Below are positions 47,494-61,618 of a stretch of 64,000 bases of DNA, in pieces. The translations under genes were made by a program, and so were the position numbers. The stretch covers positions 4,792,001-4,856,000 of the forward strand of contig OY970823.1 of NCBI GenBank assembly GCA_963853835.1, written 5' to 3'. Each line of letters starts with the position of its first letter. Within the stretch, counting starts at the first letter, position 1. The stretch is from Calendula officinalis (Eukaryota > Streptophyta > Magnoliopsida > Asterales > Asteraceae). The notes under the pieces were generated by a model. The model did not search any database. It saw only the letters and a list, made by a program, of their open reading frames with translations, and was not told where the DNA came from.

Positions 47494-48161
47494 TGTAACA
47501 CCCCAAAACCCGGTCTAGTGTTTTATCATTTTTGGTAAGTGATAAATATTATTTACTAGTTTATTTAAGTTGTATATAGTTTAATTGAATTAATTAATAT
47601 TTTAACTAATGGGTTAAAATTAACTGAAATTAAAATATTTAAGTTTTTTAATGATTTTTATATCATTAGATTCATTTTTGAACCAATGTTCCAAATATAT
47701 CTTCGTTGCCTGAAATGGAGTTAGTTAGGTATTATAAATTAATTAACTGCGAGCCAGGTATACCGTATAATATTGTATTAAGTGAAATTTGTATTTTTCT
47801 TGAGATGCCACGTGTGGTGTACGTGGTGGGAGGTGTCAAAAGAAGGAAATATCATTTTTGGGGAGTTTGTTTCTCTGCTTCTTGCAAAAACACACATCAC
47901 ACACACATAGTTTTTTTTAAAAGCTCAAACTTGAAAAAGTGATTTGGTCTTTCATTTTCGTTTACTGAATTTCGGACTTAGCACAAGCTCAAGGTAGTTT
48001 ATTTGTTATTTGTTTATTGTCTTACATTTCTTGTCTAAATAGTTACACTAGGGTTTAGATGTTACAGATTTTTGGTTTGGTGGTTGTCTACTGCGTAGGA
48101 CACAAATTAAAAATAGGGAGAAAATTTATTTGGAAGTTTGATTCCTTTCTACTTCTATTAG

Positions 48162-49597
<1,436 letters not shown>

Positions 49598-50250
49598 ATT
49601 GATGTTATTTTGTTATTGTGTGATACCTTGTTACCTGTGTAGAATCAAAAGAAAGAAATGGGATTTTGGATTTCTTGAGGATAGCTGCTGTGTAGAACTA
49701 TCATTAAAAAAAAGATTGTTGTTAAGTTGTTTGATGATTTACGTTTTGTGTATAACTCAAAAGAAAAAGAAACATGGTTTGGTTTTGTTTTGTTTTTGGT
49801 GGTGGTGTGGACACACAAACAGAAAAATGAATATATAAGACTTATAAATTGGGATATGTTTGTGACGTGCATAGATCAAAGAAAAAAAAAACAAACAATA
49901 AAAAGAAAACAAACAGTGAGTTTTGGCCGTTTGAGTCAAAATGTAGGAGTTATTTATAATTAGATCAATTATACTTGCTTTGTGTAATTTGACCATGGAA
50001 TTCTTTTGAAAGGGTCTAGTTATATTTGGTCATAATAGTTTTGCAACTTATTGAAATTAGTGTGAACTTTGTATCAATTATCGATTTGGTATAGTTTGAT
50101 TACTAATTCAATATTCATTGATTACGCATGAAAGGAAAAGAGGCTCAGTGATATTAGACAACTGAGTGGCGAAAGACTTGGCAAAAGTGAGTGGATTTAT
50201 AACATTTGTATTGTTTAAATTGCAACGATTTTGGTTGCAATTGAAAGTGG

Positions 50251-50435
50251 TTAGTGCTGATCCCGTTAATGCTGACCCGTTAGTGCTGAACAGTGAGTAC
50301 TGACCCCGTTAGTGCTGACCAGTTAGTGCTGATTCCGTTAGTGTTGATTAGTTAGTGCTGATCAGTTAGTGTTGATCCCGTTAGTACTGATTCAGTTAGT
50401 GCTGATTTAGTTAGTGATGATCCGTTAGTACTGCT
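50251..50435 (+). repeat. Degenerate short repeat GTTAGTGCTGATC
   Basis: About 12 units of 13-18 bp (GTTAGTGCTGATCCC, GTTAGTGCTGACCA, GTTAGTACTGATTCA and so on) in tandem. Confidence 0.85.
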
Positions 50436-51837
50436 CCCTTATTTCTGGATCGGTATTAGTGGTATAATGATAATTAACCGACTATGTGTTAATTGAACGA
50501 TATGTGCACATGGAAATGTATAGAGGTTAGCCTGAATGGGTAGGGCTGGGCTTTCGTTTACTGTTAGATAACGGTAATTGTACCTTGGTATATTCCTTGT
50601 GTCTTAAGGAAGCTTTACCATTGCTAATGAGTAAAGGGCTATCGACAAGCTGTTGTTAGGCCCACAACAGTTGTAAGGTTCTGCAAAACCGCTGGACCTC
50701 TCGTTATTTGTGAATCTGTAAAGATTGTGAATCTGTAAAGATAGTGAATCAGTGAAAATTGTGAATCGAGATTGTTGTACTTAGACAATATAAAATGTTA
50801 TATTTTCATTCAATTAGCTTTGTGCTAATTCCCCACGAGCACTAATATTTTATAATTCAGTAGTTTTATGGATTCAGTAAAAACAATTTTATTTTATTGT
50901 TTGGATAATTTTTATTTTATGTTAAAACAAGTTTTTTGGTTTTAATAAATTAGAATCCATGGTTGAATTATATTGTGTGCATGTGTGATAATTACACTAG
51001 TAAAGGTTTATGACTAGATTGTAAGTCAAGTTTTTGATTTACTTAATATTTCATGTTTTATACTTGTTTGATTGTTGTATGAATGAATAATGTCTTGATA
51101 GCTCAAGGTACTTAGATACTAGTAATTAGAAGTTTTTCTAATACAAGTATTTAAGAGTTTTATGGAAGCATAAGGTTCAAAAGTTATTGAACTTAGTTAA
51201 AACATCTTAAGTAATAGTGATTACTTATGATAGAAAGTTTTAAAGTATTAGTATTAATATAGTATGATTATATTGGATATAATCAAGATATACTTTAAAG
51301 AGTATTTTTACAAGTCTTTCATACTTGTAATAAAGAATTTGATGAAGTCATAATTCCCTAATAGGAATAATTGGATATTCGTAAAATCCAAGTGAAATGA
51401 CTTAGACATTAAATGAACTCTTAAAAGGGACAAACAATATTAAAGTATTTAAGAATTAAAAGGTATTAAACGCAAGTGTTTTAAACTTGTAATTAATACA
51501 TCATTTAATCAAGTCGTAATTCTCTAATAGGAATGATGGATATTTAAGAAATCCAAGAAATGACTTTGGCATTGAATAAAGTTCTTAAAGAATACTAATA
51601 CATTTAAGAATTAGAAGTATTGTTTCAAGTGTTCTATACTTGTTAGATACAGTAATCAATAAAGGTCATAATTCCCTAAACATGAATAGTGGATATTCGC
51701 AAATCCAAAGGATGATCTTAATTATTGATAGAATTCTTAAAAGATTAAACTACAAGTTATTGACTAGGTCAAAGTATTAGTTTAAGTGATGCTTAAATTC
51801 CATAAAAGATAGTGAGAGCTATGACTAACATAATTCA

Positions 51838-54405
51838 TGTAACAACCCAAAAATCAGGACAAATTTAAAACATTTAATTAATAAACTTTCCCCAAGTACA
51901 AGTAATGAAAAGGTCCCAACTCAGATAAAAATATAAACCGTCTCATGGTCTTTAATGCGGAAATAAATAAAAAGGTTAAAAATTTATGTTTGACTCAAAA
52001 CAAACTTTAAAAAAAAACTCCAAATCCAATAAATAAAGATGCAGCCCATCAACCGTTGACCTTCTCTTTGCCCTTACTAGTACCTGAAAAAATGGGGGAG
52101 TGATTGGGGTCAGCCACCGCTGAGTGAATAATATCAAAATAAACAAATAAATACAAACAACTCAAGCCACATAAGTGATCCCTAGAGACTCTACTCAAAT
52201 CTCAATTACTCAAGTTTATTTTCTCAGATTTTAAAATTATATAGCGCGCTTGTGTGACTTGGGACGACAGATCAACCTCGACCCGCCTCACATAACTCAA
52301 GGCTCAACACCTGTACTCTTCGGTGTTGAGTCAAAACGTCTGGCACCAGTACTCTTCGGTGCCAAGACAACTCAAGTATATTATGTTTAATGTTTTAACT
52401 CAAGAACTCAAAACTCAGATAACTCAGGCTCCAGATAACTCAAATCACAGATAACTCAAATAAATCACCCAATCAATACTCAAGCTCAATCAACAAGACA
52501 ATTCACAACACATAGCACAAAATCATGAATCGAAAGTAAGTACAAGTTTATAGTGAGATTACCCACCTCGAATAACCGTAAGCTCCTAAGTATCCTCGGT
52601 ACTAAAGAGCGTCTCTAACCGGTCCTAGAAGGTCCTACATTGTACAAGGAAGCTCGGGTTAGGATTAGACTCAAAGGTTGTTTGAGCAGAAACTAAACAG
52701 CGCACAGCACTTTCGCGGTAACGGCCATAACTCTCAAACCGCTCACTAGATATTATTCAAATTTTTTCCGTAGTTAAATGACTCAGAGGACTTCAATTTT
52801 ACAGAAGACTTCGGAAGCTAGATCCAAACAGAAAAGACTCAAAACAGGCTCGCGAGACAGAATAGCTGAACCGAGAACTATCCAGCGAAGGTTTACTAAA
52901 ACATCAATAGCTTTTAAACCGTGAATCAGATTAACGAGCCGTCAGCGTCGTTGGAAAGAGGACTCAGAAACCTAGAGATCAACACAGGCCAAAAATTCAA
53001 AAACGTATTTTAAGGGTGGTAAAAACAGTCCCGAAGTCAGCAAACAGATTCGGTTAAAATTCAGCATATTAAAATAAAACTCGTTTTAAATCCCGATATC
53101 AACCCATCTATTCCCGAGACTCATTTATTACTTCAGAAACATGTTTATAACTAATCTAATCTTTTCTTTTAAAATTCCTTCTCGGTTTAGGAAACCAAGA
53201 ACCTTACGGGTTCGGTTTCCGGTATTCGGTTATCAAAACGTTTAGCCAATTCAACAACGACACTTACCCAAACCCCGACCCGACATTATACAAAACAGTG
53301 ATTAAACTACACTTCTCAAGGCTCTGTTTTTGGACCAACTCATAAGGAAAACTACCCGGTTTGGAAATTAAATACCGATAACAACGATACCGACAACGTA
53401 GGAACCTAGACCTAAAACTACAAAATTAACAACATCAATAACCCGGCCTCCTCATCACCCAATCACAGCCCCTACAACAGTCAAATATAAAACTCAAGAA
53501 CACAAGGAAAATCAATAAAAGAAAAGAAAACTACCGAAGGGAACACAGATTTCGATTCGGTGAATGAGTTTGGCTCGATAAACGCTTGCTCAACTCGGGA
53601 CTCGGTATTCCTTCCGATCAAGAGTTCCTACTCGAACCTATGGCCTGCTCCAACCTCGGATAGCTATCAATGGTGCTTCCTTCTGCTCGAATTCTTCAAT
53701 CAATATCAAAACAAGAATAATCCAATCAGAATCGGGACAAGTAGGGAGGAAAAAAAATTGGACGAAAGGACTAAAAACAAAATAACAACTTTACCCATAG
53801 AATTCGTGCTTGAATCCGCAACCAAGAAATAAAATGAGACGAGCTTGTGTGCTTGCTTCCCTTCACACGAGATGAAAGAATTAAATGGACGAGCTTGTGT
53901 GCTTGCTTGGGTTCACACGAGAAGAATTAAAAGGAGGAGCTTGTGTGCTTGCTTAGGTTCACGCGAAAAGAATTAATGGACGAGCTTGTGTGCTTGCTTG
54001 GGTTCACACAATAAGAATTAATGGACGAGCTTGTGTGCTTGCTCTTTGCTCGCTGCTCTCAGAATCAAGGTGGGGACGAATGGGAAAGCTTTGGTCTTTC
54101 TTGGAGGAGATTGCAGCCGCACAAATTAGGGCAAAGGGAAATCTCGTTTAGAGGCAGTATTTATTAGAGGATTATTACCTATGTAAATTAGCTTAGGATA
54201 CAAGACATTGGACAAAAAGGCTACAAGACTCCTAAGTTCGGCTGGGCTAGGAAGAATAACCGGATCAAGGCCCTTCATAAAAATCTTGGCCATATAACCT
54301 TGACTGGATACTAGAAACGGACCAATGACGTAGCCTCAAACTGCGGGATTTAAACCGGAATAAGGAGGTAAGACTTAAGAGGCCTTGGCTAATGGCCGGG
54401 TTTAT
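51838..54405 (-). repeat. LTR-like block replacing part of TR-GAG copy 2
   Basis: It begins TGTAACAACCCAAAAATC (minus-strand end GGGTTGTTACA), a common gypsy LTR terminus. No matching opposite end is visible, so the other side is probably truncated. CATAATT occurs at both junctions. It contains paired phrases CTGTACTCTTCGGTG and CAGTACTCTTCGGTG near 52310 and 52345, and the minisatellite at 53837-54056. No significant ORF. Confidence 0.45.
53837..54056. repeat. Minisatellite, about 45 bp x 5
   Basis: Each unit begins GACGAGCTTGTGTGCTTGCT, followed by TCACACGAGAAGAATTAA-type sequence. Five starts at about 53837, 53889, 53935, 53979 and 54023; the last unit is partial. Confidence 0.92.
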
Positions 54406-55249
54406 CAAAGACTCGAGTTAGCATAATTGTTATTCAGACTTTGTATGTTTTACAACATCCATGAATAAAAGTCGTTTTATTCAAAAGATACAAATCGGTG
54501 ACTACTCGTCTTGGTGGGAACCTTGATGGGACGTTAACGTCATCGCGGTATTTGGTGGTAGATTCGAAGTTCTTCGAAGATAGCTACACAAGCTTTGTGT
54601 AAACCAAATATCAATGATATTTTGTTGGAGCTCAACGAATATTGGATTGACCACCGTGACAATACTTCATTGTTGAAAAGTTCAAAAGTATTGTTCACCA
54701 GGATTGTCCTTAAGCCTGAGGTATTTGGTTTAAGATACGATGACTAATGTACTTTGGTTAGTCTTAGACAAGTCTGAAATATGGTTGTCATACGAGGCCT
54801 TACTGGGTACAGAGGAAGTTTATTTTGAATCGAAATATAACAAGATGGAAATTGCACCTCCCTTTTAAGAGAGATATTTATGGGTCCTTTGACATGATAA
54901 GATAGCTGGAAAGTGCATGACCATGCCAAACGAACTGATTTGTTCTTTTTCGTTTATCGCAACACTTTGAATCAAGAAGTCATGAAATGATTTCGAATAC
55001 AGGAGTTGATAATTTCTACAATGCTCGTAGCTCGTATTCGTTATCACAAATATCGTGTTGCAAGGGATAAGCCTAACATAGTTGCCCAAGAAGTAGAGAC
55101 AGAGTGTTCTTTACTAGGAGACGCTATTGAAGAGTTTTTCATAAACTATACCTGGGTTACATAAGCTGTTTTTATGGGGTTGGTTACCTACATGTCCATC
55201 TAGAAGGCCACTGTAGCTCGTATCATTAAGACAAAGGTTACGGACTTGC

Positions 55250-55262
55250 ACAAGTGGGAGTC
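55250..55262 (+). other. Polypurine tract of TR-GAG copy 2
   Basis: CAAGTGGGAGTC directly before TGAAGG, identical to copy 1. Confidence 0.8.
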
Positions 55263-55447
55263 TGAAGGATTTATGTAACGACCTGAATTTTGTGTTAAAT
55301 AAATTATATGAAAATATGATAAATACGGATAAATTATTTAAAACCTGTAGGAATTGGTTTCGTGTCATTTGGACATCGTTTGATATGGTTAAGGTCGAAA
55401 TCGGGTCGAACTAGGCAACAAAAAGTTGCAGCCTTGTTGCACTGGTA

Positions 55448-55600
55448 GTTCACGGCGCGAACTAGTTCGTGAACATCGGGCAGAGAATTATGGGTTTTGA
55501 TGATCAGAGTTCACGACCAGGATCACGACGCGAGGAGTTCACGCACGGGAAGGTCACGACGCGAACTCGAGTTCGCGAACGCGAACTATGCCAGGCCGAC
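55448..55600. repeat. GTTCACG/CGCGAAC palindromic cluster
   Basis: An inverted repeat GTTCACGGCGCGAAC / GTTCGTGAAC at 55448-55474 and a perfect palindrome GCGAACTCGAGTTCGC at 55561-55576, with further TTCACGACGCGA words between. C+G-rich against the A+T-rich surroundings. Confidence 0.75.
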
Positions 55601-56792
55601 AATAAAAGTCGGGAAAGCTAGGGTTTTCACCCATTTCCACCATTGTTGTAGGGCATCCAATCTGAGAGCTCTTTGGGGGCGATTTTAGTGTTCTTGAGCT
55701 AAGATTTTCACCATCTTTGAGGATGTATGCATCTAAGCTAAGACCTAAGGTAAATTTCATCTCCTAACTAGTTTATGAACTTGATTTGGGGGGAAAGTAG
55801 TGTTAATGGTAACTTGTCAAAAGTCTTGGCTAACTATGTTGATGGTCAGTGTAAAACACACATAAGAAGTGTGTGAACGATGTATCGTATCGGATCTATG
55901 TTATGGGGTTAGTAACCATGAATTAGGGTTTATGGTCTTTTACCAAGAATGACGAACTTGGTAGTGGGGGATGGATATTGGTGGTGTAATGTTGTATAGT
56001 TATAGATGATAACTAGAATTATGATGGTTATGTTGGTAGGTTGCAAGGACATAAAGATTGGAGATATTCCAAAGGCGGGAAGCAAGGATTCATGTTGATA
56101 AACACGATATGGATTTAGCTATCGCTAAGGTGAGTACATGAGACTTTTAAACTGGGTACATAGCAATGAGTTTTAAAAATAATTATGATATTTCTATGAG
56201 TCTTTATTAATAAATGTTTTGATAAAGATAGTGACTGAAAAGGATAAGAATGTAGGTGTAATGTGATACTAGAATGAGTCTAGTATGATTGATGGTTTGG
56301 AAGTAAATATGGAATCTATATTAATGAACTATATTAATCAAGTTAATGAGCAAAATAACGTATATTGAGTATCTATTAATAAATATGGATTAGTAAAGCA
56401 AATGGGAATGATTTTATAGTAATGAGTATCTATTGGTAACATTTACTAATAAAAGTAAAGAACGAATATATATGAAAATGAATATGATATGACTAGTAAT
56501 AATTATGTATTATAGTCAGAGAAAAGATAAAAGTATTATGATATCGATAAAATAAGAAATGTATCAGATGAAATAAGTAAGTATGGACCTCATAAGGTTC
56601 ATAGATGTAGAAGTAGATATGGGTTGCTTATGATCGGGTCTATTGGGCCATACAGGTTCGTTCACACTATGTTGAGCTAGTTATATATAGTTATTATTAG
56701 ATAACTAACTTGTTTGATGATTGATGTGATAGACGAAGGCTTTGATTGGAATAACTGATGAGTTATGGTAAGAATGAGACGATGTGATGATG

Positions 56793-57033
56793 CGGGGATC
56801 TCCGGTCATGAGGTGTGGAGTGAGGGGCAGTTGGGTGGATTCCCATCGACTCATCCACGGTAGTAGTCTTGCTAACTGGAGGAAGGTCCGGCGAGTAAGG
56901 TAAGTATCGGTAGATTGGGCGATTCCCTCTTGCCGTTATCTTGAGCAATTCGGGGGATCCCCGGTATGTTTCTAGGATGTATATGTTTATATACTAGATT
57001 TGGTCGAAGCTTATTAACGCGGGGGATCCCCGG
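56793..57033. repeat. Three CGGGGGATCCCCGG palindromes
   Basis: Copies at 56951-56964 and 57020-57033 are exact. A variant CGGGGATCTCCGG lies at 56793-56805. Confidence 0.8.
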
Positions 57034-57152
57034 TTAATAAGTTAATGTGCTTCTAGTGAGTTCGGGGGCAACCCGATAACTAGATACCATTGCTAGGAGA
57101 GCATAAATCGATAGGGTCACAATATGGTGACTGGACGGTATTGATGTAGTGT

Positions 57153-57173
57153 GTATATATATATATATATATA
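57153..57173. repeat. Short (TA)n, left half of Helitron 2 target
   Basis: About ten TA units end directly at the Helitron 5' TC. The larger (TA)n at 61477 follows its 3' end. Confidence 0.85.
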
Positions 57174-58738
57174 TCTTCCCCTATATATGCAACCTAATTT
57201 TGAATTTCTTTTGCCCACGTGTCCAGACCCCATTCGTCCGTAATGCTGACCTGTAATGGCAGTACACTCCACGTGTCAGTCTCCAATTTTATTCTTACAA
57301 CCTTTCAACCTTCGGATCCCCTCTAACATCCTTCTCTTTAAACCGCACGCCGCCTGAATTCTCCAATGAAGTCAAAATCTGCCTATACTGCCATTCTTTT
57401 CCATCAGCTTCCTTCATCAAGATTTGACGATGTACAATATCATGTCCACATAAACCCATTTCATTGTTACGACCTTTCAAATTTTGGGATCCTCTATGCC
57501 ATGCCCTAATTGTTCGACGCATGAATTCATGCTCTACCGTTCATCTTATTGCCCGATTCACAACTTTGAACAAGTTCGTTCGGTTTTATGCTTCAATTTA
57601 TGGAATACAAATCATCCCTTCAACATTCGACTATGTCGATTCAAACTCTATAGTTCAATCCAGGTTTTTATGTTTGCAATTTTGAGTTTTATAATGTATA
57701 TGCGCCCTAAAAAATGAAGCCATGTACTGATGTACCAGTTCTTCCCTATATTTGGTTACTAATTGCAGTTAGTAGCTATGTATTTCCATTTCATTTTTAA
57801 CAGTTTAGTTACCAAATTAGAGATAAAGTGAGTTGTTACACATTTGATTTAGTTACAATAAAATGGATTACTGAATAGCTATGTACTTCCATGTCATTAC
57901 TACATGTCTACATAATCACCCAATCTCATGATGTCACTATGCAAATGTTTTTATTTGTCCTTCTTTAATACCATCAATGCTTTCTCTAACTGTTGATATC
58001 ATTAATCATAATTAGTACTACAAGTTATAATTACAAATACGGTCTAAACCAATAGAGTCTCTAATGTAGGCTTCATTAGGGATACATTTTTCTGGATTTC
58101 ACATAGGTGGAATGTATGGTAAACTCATGAGCCATCATTGATAATGATCTTGATAATAGTATCAAATACTTAAAAATATTTGGATACCAATTACTTCATG
58201 TCAAAATCTTATCATTTGGATATGTGATGTCTAACCGCTCGATTAAGCTCGGGGTAAAATATATAACCCAACTTAGTGCTTGGAGTAAGAATCCTAGCTC
58301 AATAAGTTTGTTGTTTAACTGATTTTGCTCCATTATTAATTGAATTTGAAATCCAAAACATGAATTTTGCTCGATTAATTTGTTGTTTTCTATACTCCAC
58401 AACAATGAAAGTGACCCCGTTTTGCCTTGCACTTGCTGTATGTATCTTGCTCAAAATATTTCTTTTGAATTATTTTTTTTTACTTTATTATATGATCAAA
58501 TCAGTTTTAGTAAACAATATTTCCGATTCATTATTAATTTTAATGGCACAAAAAATAATGTTTTAAGTACACCATTATTTGTTTCTGATTCAAACCAGCT
58601 CAATCTTCACAATCATGAGATTTATTTTCACTGCAATAACCTTATGCAGATTTCGTTTGTTAACATATGTATGATGGTGTACTTACATTGATGATAAATT
58701 TAGTTTATGCTTTCTATACATGTAACACATGTTGATAG

Positions 58739-59471
58739 TGTTGGAAAATTTTGGACATATATAATTATATGTATATTTGTTATATATAATTAATGGTTGA
58801 CATGTCCAAAATGTAGTTGTGGTGAATGAGATATCGACTCTCAAAGTGGGGTGTATGGAACAAAGAAATAAAACAAATGAACTAGTGGGAACTTGAACCT
58901 ATCCACGCTCGTCTCCCGGGTTTCACGGTGGTTCGGTTTTGCCACTCGATTTAGTGGAATGTATTCAAATAATATTATTGTTAATAATATTTATATTTTA
59001 ATGTTTGTCATTAAAATATATATTTGAATTAGTGGTTTTATTTTTCTTTGTATTGAATTGAAATAATGACCATAATGACATTAATGAAGGTCATTATACC
59101 CATGACCATGTTCTAGTATAAATAGAGATGGTGTGGTTCATTTGTAAGACACACATTCTCATACTTCCATACATTCACTTACAAGTATCACACATTTGCT
59201 CTCTCAAAGTTTAGTGATCCTTAAACACAAAAACTTTCGATAAATATTCTGGCTTGAATTATATTCGGTAGTGTAAAACAACTCGGTTGTTTTACCCTAG
59301 GAGATAGACGACGAATCTATTTTAAGGGGATCGTGAATTTCACGAGACTCAACCAAAACTTTTGTTACTTGTTTGTTCTATTTATTTTGTTTCAATCTTT
59401 TGTAAACGTTTTCGTCAATTTCCCGTATTGTAATTGTATTTTATTAATGAAAATTGGTATTAGCTCCTACA
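58739..59471 (+). mobile_element. Copia-type solo LTR, 733 bp, TSD GATAG
   Basis: The termini are TGTTGGAAAATTTTGG and GCTCCTACA. GATAG occurs at 58734-58738 and 59472-59476. The TATA box is TATAAATAG at 59117-59125. No internal domain. It lies within Helitron 2 and is therefore younger than it. Confidence 0.92.
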
Positions 59472-60697
59472 GATAGTAGGTACTTACAATTAGAGAGGTG
59501 CAACATTGTGATATGACATTATAAGTTACATAATGGGTGGGTCCACATATTGGAAACGGGCCAAAAGGGGCGAGGTTGAAAATGGTCACATTTTGTCCAC
59601 TTTTTTGACCCATTTGACATGTTCCCCTTTTAGCTCAAAGTGGTTGGGTTGAAAAGGGCCACTTTTTTTTTTGTCTATTTTAATAATAATATTAACATGT
59701 TAATTAGGATTGCAATTTTAATATTATTACACTAATAGTCAGAATATGTTTGTCGTGTTTCACCCATTCTTCTTTTAAATACTTTTTTTGATTTGACCAC
59801 TCTTTGTTTAGTGCCGACAAACTTAAAGGTTCTATTATTTCAGGTGAGGGATAACTTATAACAGGTGGAAATCTATATTTTGTAAGTCATAACATCATCA
59901 TTGTTTAGTATTGATAAACTTAAAGATTCTTTTATTTCATTTATATTAATAACCTTTTATTAAATTTTCTTTTCTCTTTCTATTTCTGTGAAGATTGTGT
60001 TTGAACATAACTCAGTTCTACTTCATTTAAATTATGTTTCAATGTAATGGATCATTTTTAAGTTATTATTAGTTTCGACTTTTTTGATTTGATTTGCAGG
60101 TCATATATACTATTGTTATGCATGTGATATGTTGCAACCATGTTTTTTTGAAATGTTTCTTAGTAAGGTATAATCTTTTTTTTGTTTTTGTTTTTTAGCT
60201 GCACTTAATCTACTAATTAGGTAGATTTTTTTTAAAGTGGGTCCATTAAACAAATTTCAGAATCATGTGACGATCTTTACAATGAACTAATTTGTTCTTG
60301 ATGAGTTTGGTATGGAAGCAACAATTGAGTAGTTGATGGAATATTTTAAGCTCCTGCAAACTCTGTTTTATGCGTTTACTAAGTAGTAAGTTGGTATTTT
60401 GGATTCAGAATCCTTTAAATTAGTTCCTTCATGTTCATTATTAATGTTAAATTAATGCAATTAATTCATTCATATATGAGTTGTTGATTTGAATTTTCAT
60501 TTGCTGTAGGAAGAAGTTGGATTGCTCATGTTAGTGCCACTTAAAAAATTGAGTTTCTTTTGTGAAAGTGAATTGGCAACACATTTGTACTGGCTTTAAC
60601 TTCTTTGTTATGTTATGTTTCATAAATTGTCAATATGATGCTGTATATCAGCTTTCAATAGTGAATTTTATGATTAAAAAATGATATCCTAAATATC

Positions 60698-60895
60698 ATT
60701 AATAAAAGTCAAGGTCAAACATTGTTGCAAGTTGGTTATTTATTTAAAACTGATATTTTCACTTGGTCTACTATATGTCGTTGTATCAAGAGTAAAGAAC
60801 ATTAAAGGTTTGAAAGTTATTTATTTTGACCAAGATGACAACTACATTAACTCGACAATAAACATCGTATGCAAAGAAGTTTTATTTCCTTTTTA
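60698..60895 (+). pseudogene. Pif1-like helicase C-terminal remnant 1 (Helitron 2)
   Basis: Starts INKSQGQTLLQVG, the conserved helicase motif. Shifted pieces matching GQLYVAVSRVKN and GLKVIYFDQDDN follow, ending in a CKEVLF-like tail. It corresponds to the end of the RepHel of Helitron 1 (36715-36900). Confidence 0.75.
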
Positions 60896-61067
60896 ACTTT
60901 TTTTACGGTTTATTTATCTATAACAAAAAGTTAATTCATCATTTCAATAACAATTTTCTACGAAGTATTTGATTTTGTAAGTTTTTTCTTATTGTTATGC
61001 ATTCTATATATTGAAGCTAGCCCGCCAAACAATTCCTTATTGTTATACATTTTATTATTTAATTAAA

Positions 61068-61335
61068 GCCTTTCAAATTAAACCGGAGACAATTTCCTGT
61101 TCAAGTTTGCTTTGATATGACTATTAATAAAACCAAGGTCAGACGTTGTTGGAAGTTGGTTTGTTTCTTCAAAAACCAATATTCTCACGTGGCCAACTTT
61201 ATGTCGCTGTATCAAGAGTTAAGAACAAGAATTGACTGAAGGTTATTTGTTGCGACAAATATGACAATTACACTAATTAAACAACAAATGTCGTTTACAA
61301 TAAAGTCGTATTTCGTCTCTAAATTTTGTGTAACA
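61068..61335 (+). pseudogene. Pif1-like helicase C-terminal remnant 2 (Helitron 2)
   Basis: Reads PFKLNRRQFPVQVCFDMTIN, then a mutated KSQGQT block and SHVANFMSLYQELRT, a frameshifted version of SHGQLYVAVSRV. It duplicates remnant 1 about 420 bp away, with different mutations and a longer N-terminal start. Confidence 0.75.
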
Positions 61336-61475
61336 TTTATTCATGTATCAAAATCTATATCAACTTATCATTACAATTATGGATTGTTATGACATTTAAA
61401 CTGTATCAATATTTTTATTATTTTTCTACATAGCTCTTGAAGCATGCCCGCCCAGTCGGGCGGGCTTTGAAGCTA

Positions 61476-61618
<143 letters not shown>

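Noticed and set aside
57295..57717. Captured host gene in Helitron 2 (ORFs of about 75 codons on both strands)
   Set aside because: Short overlapping frames on opposite strands with no motif I recognise.
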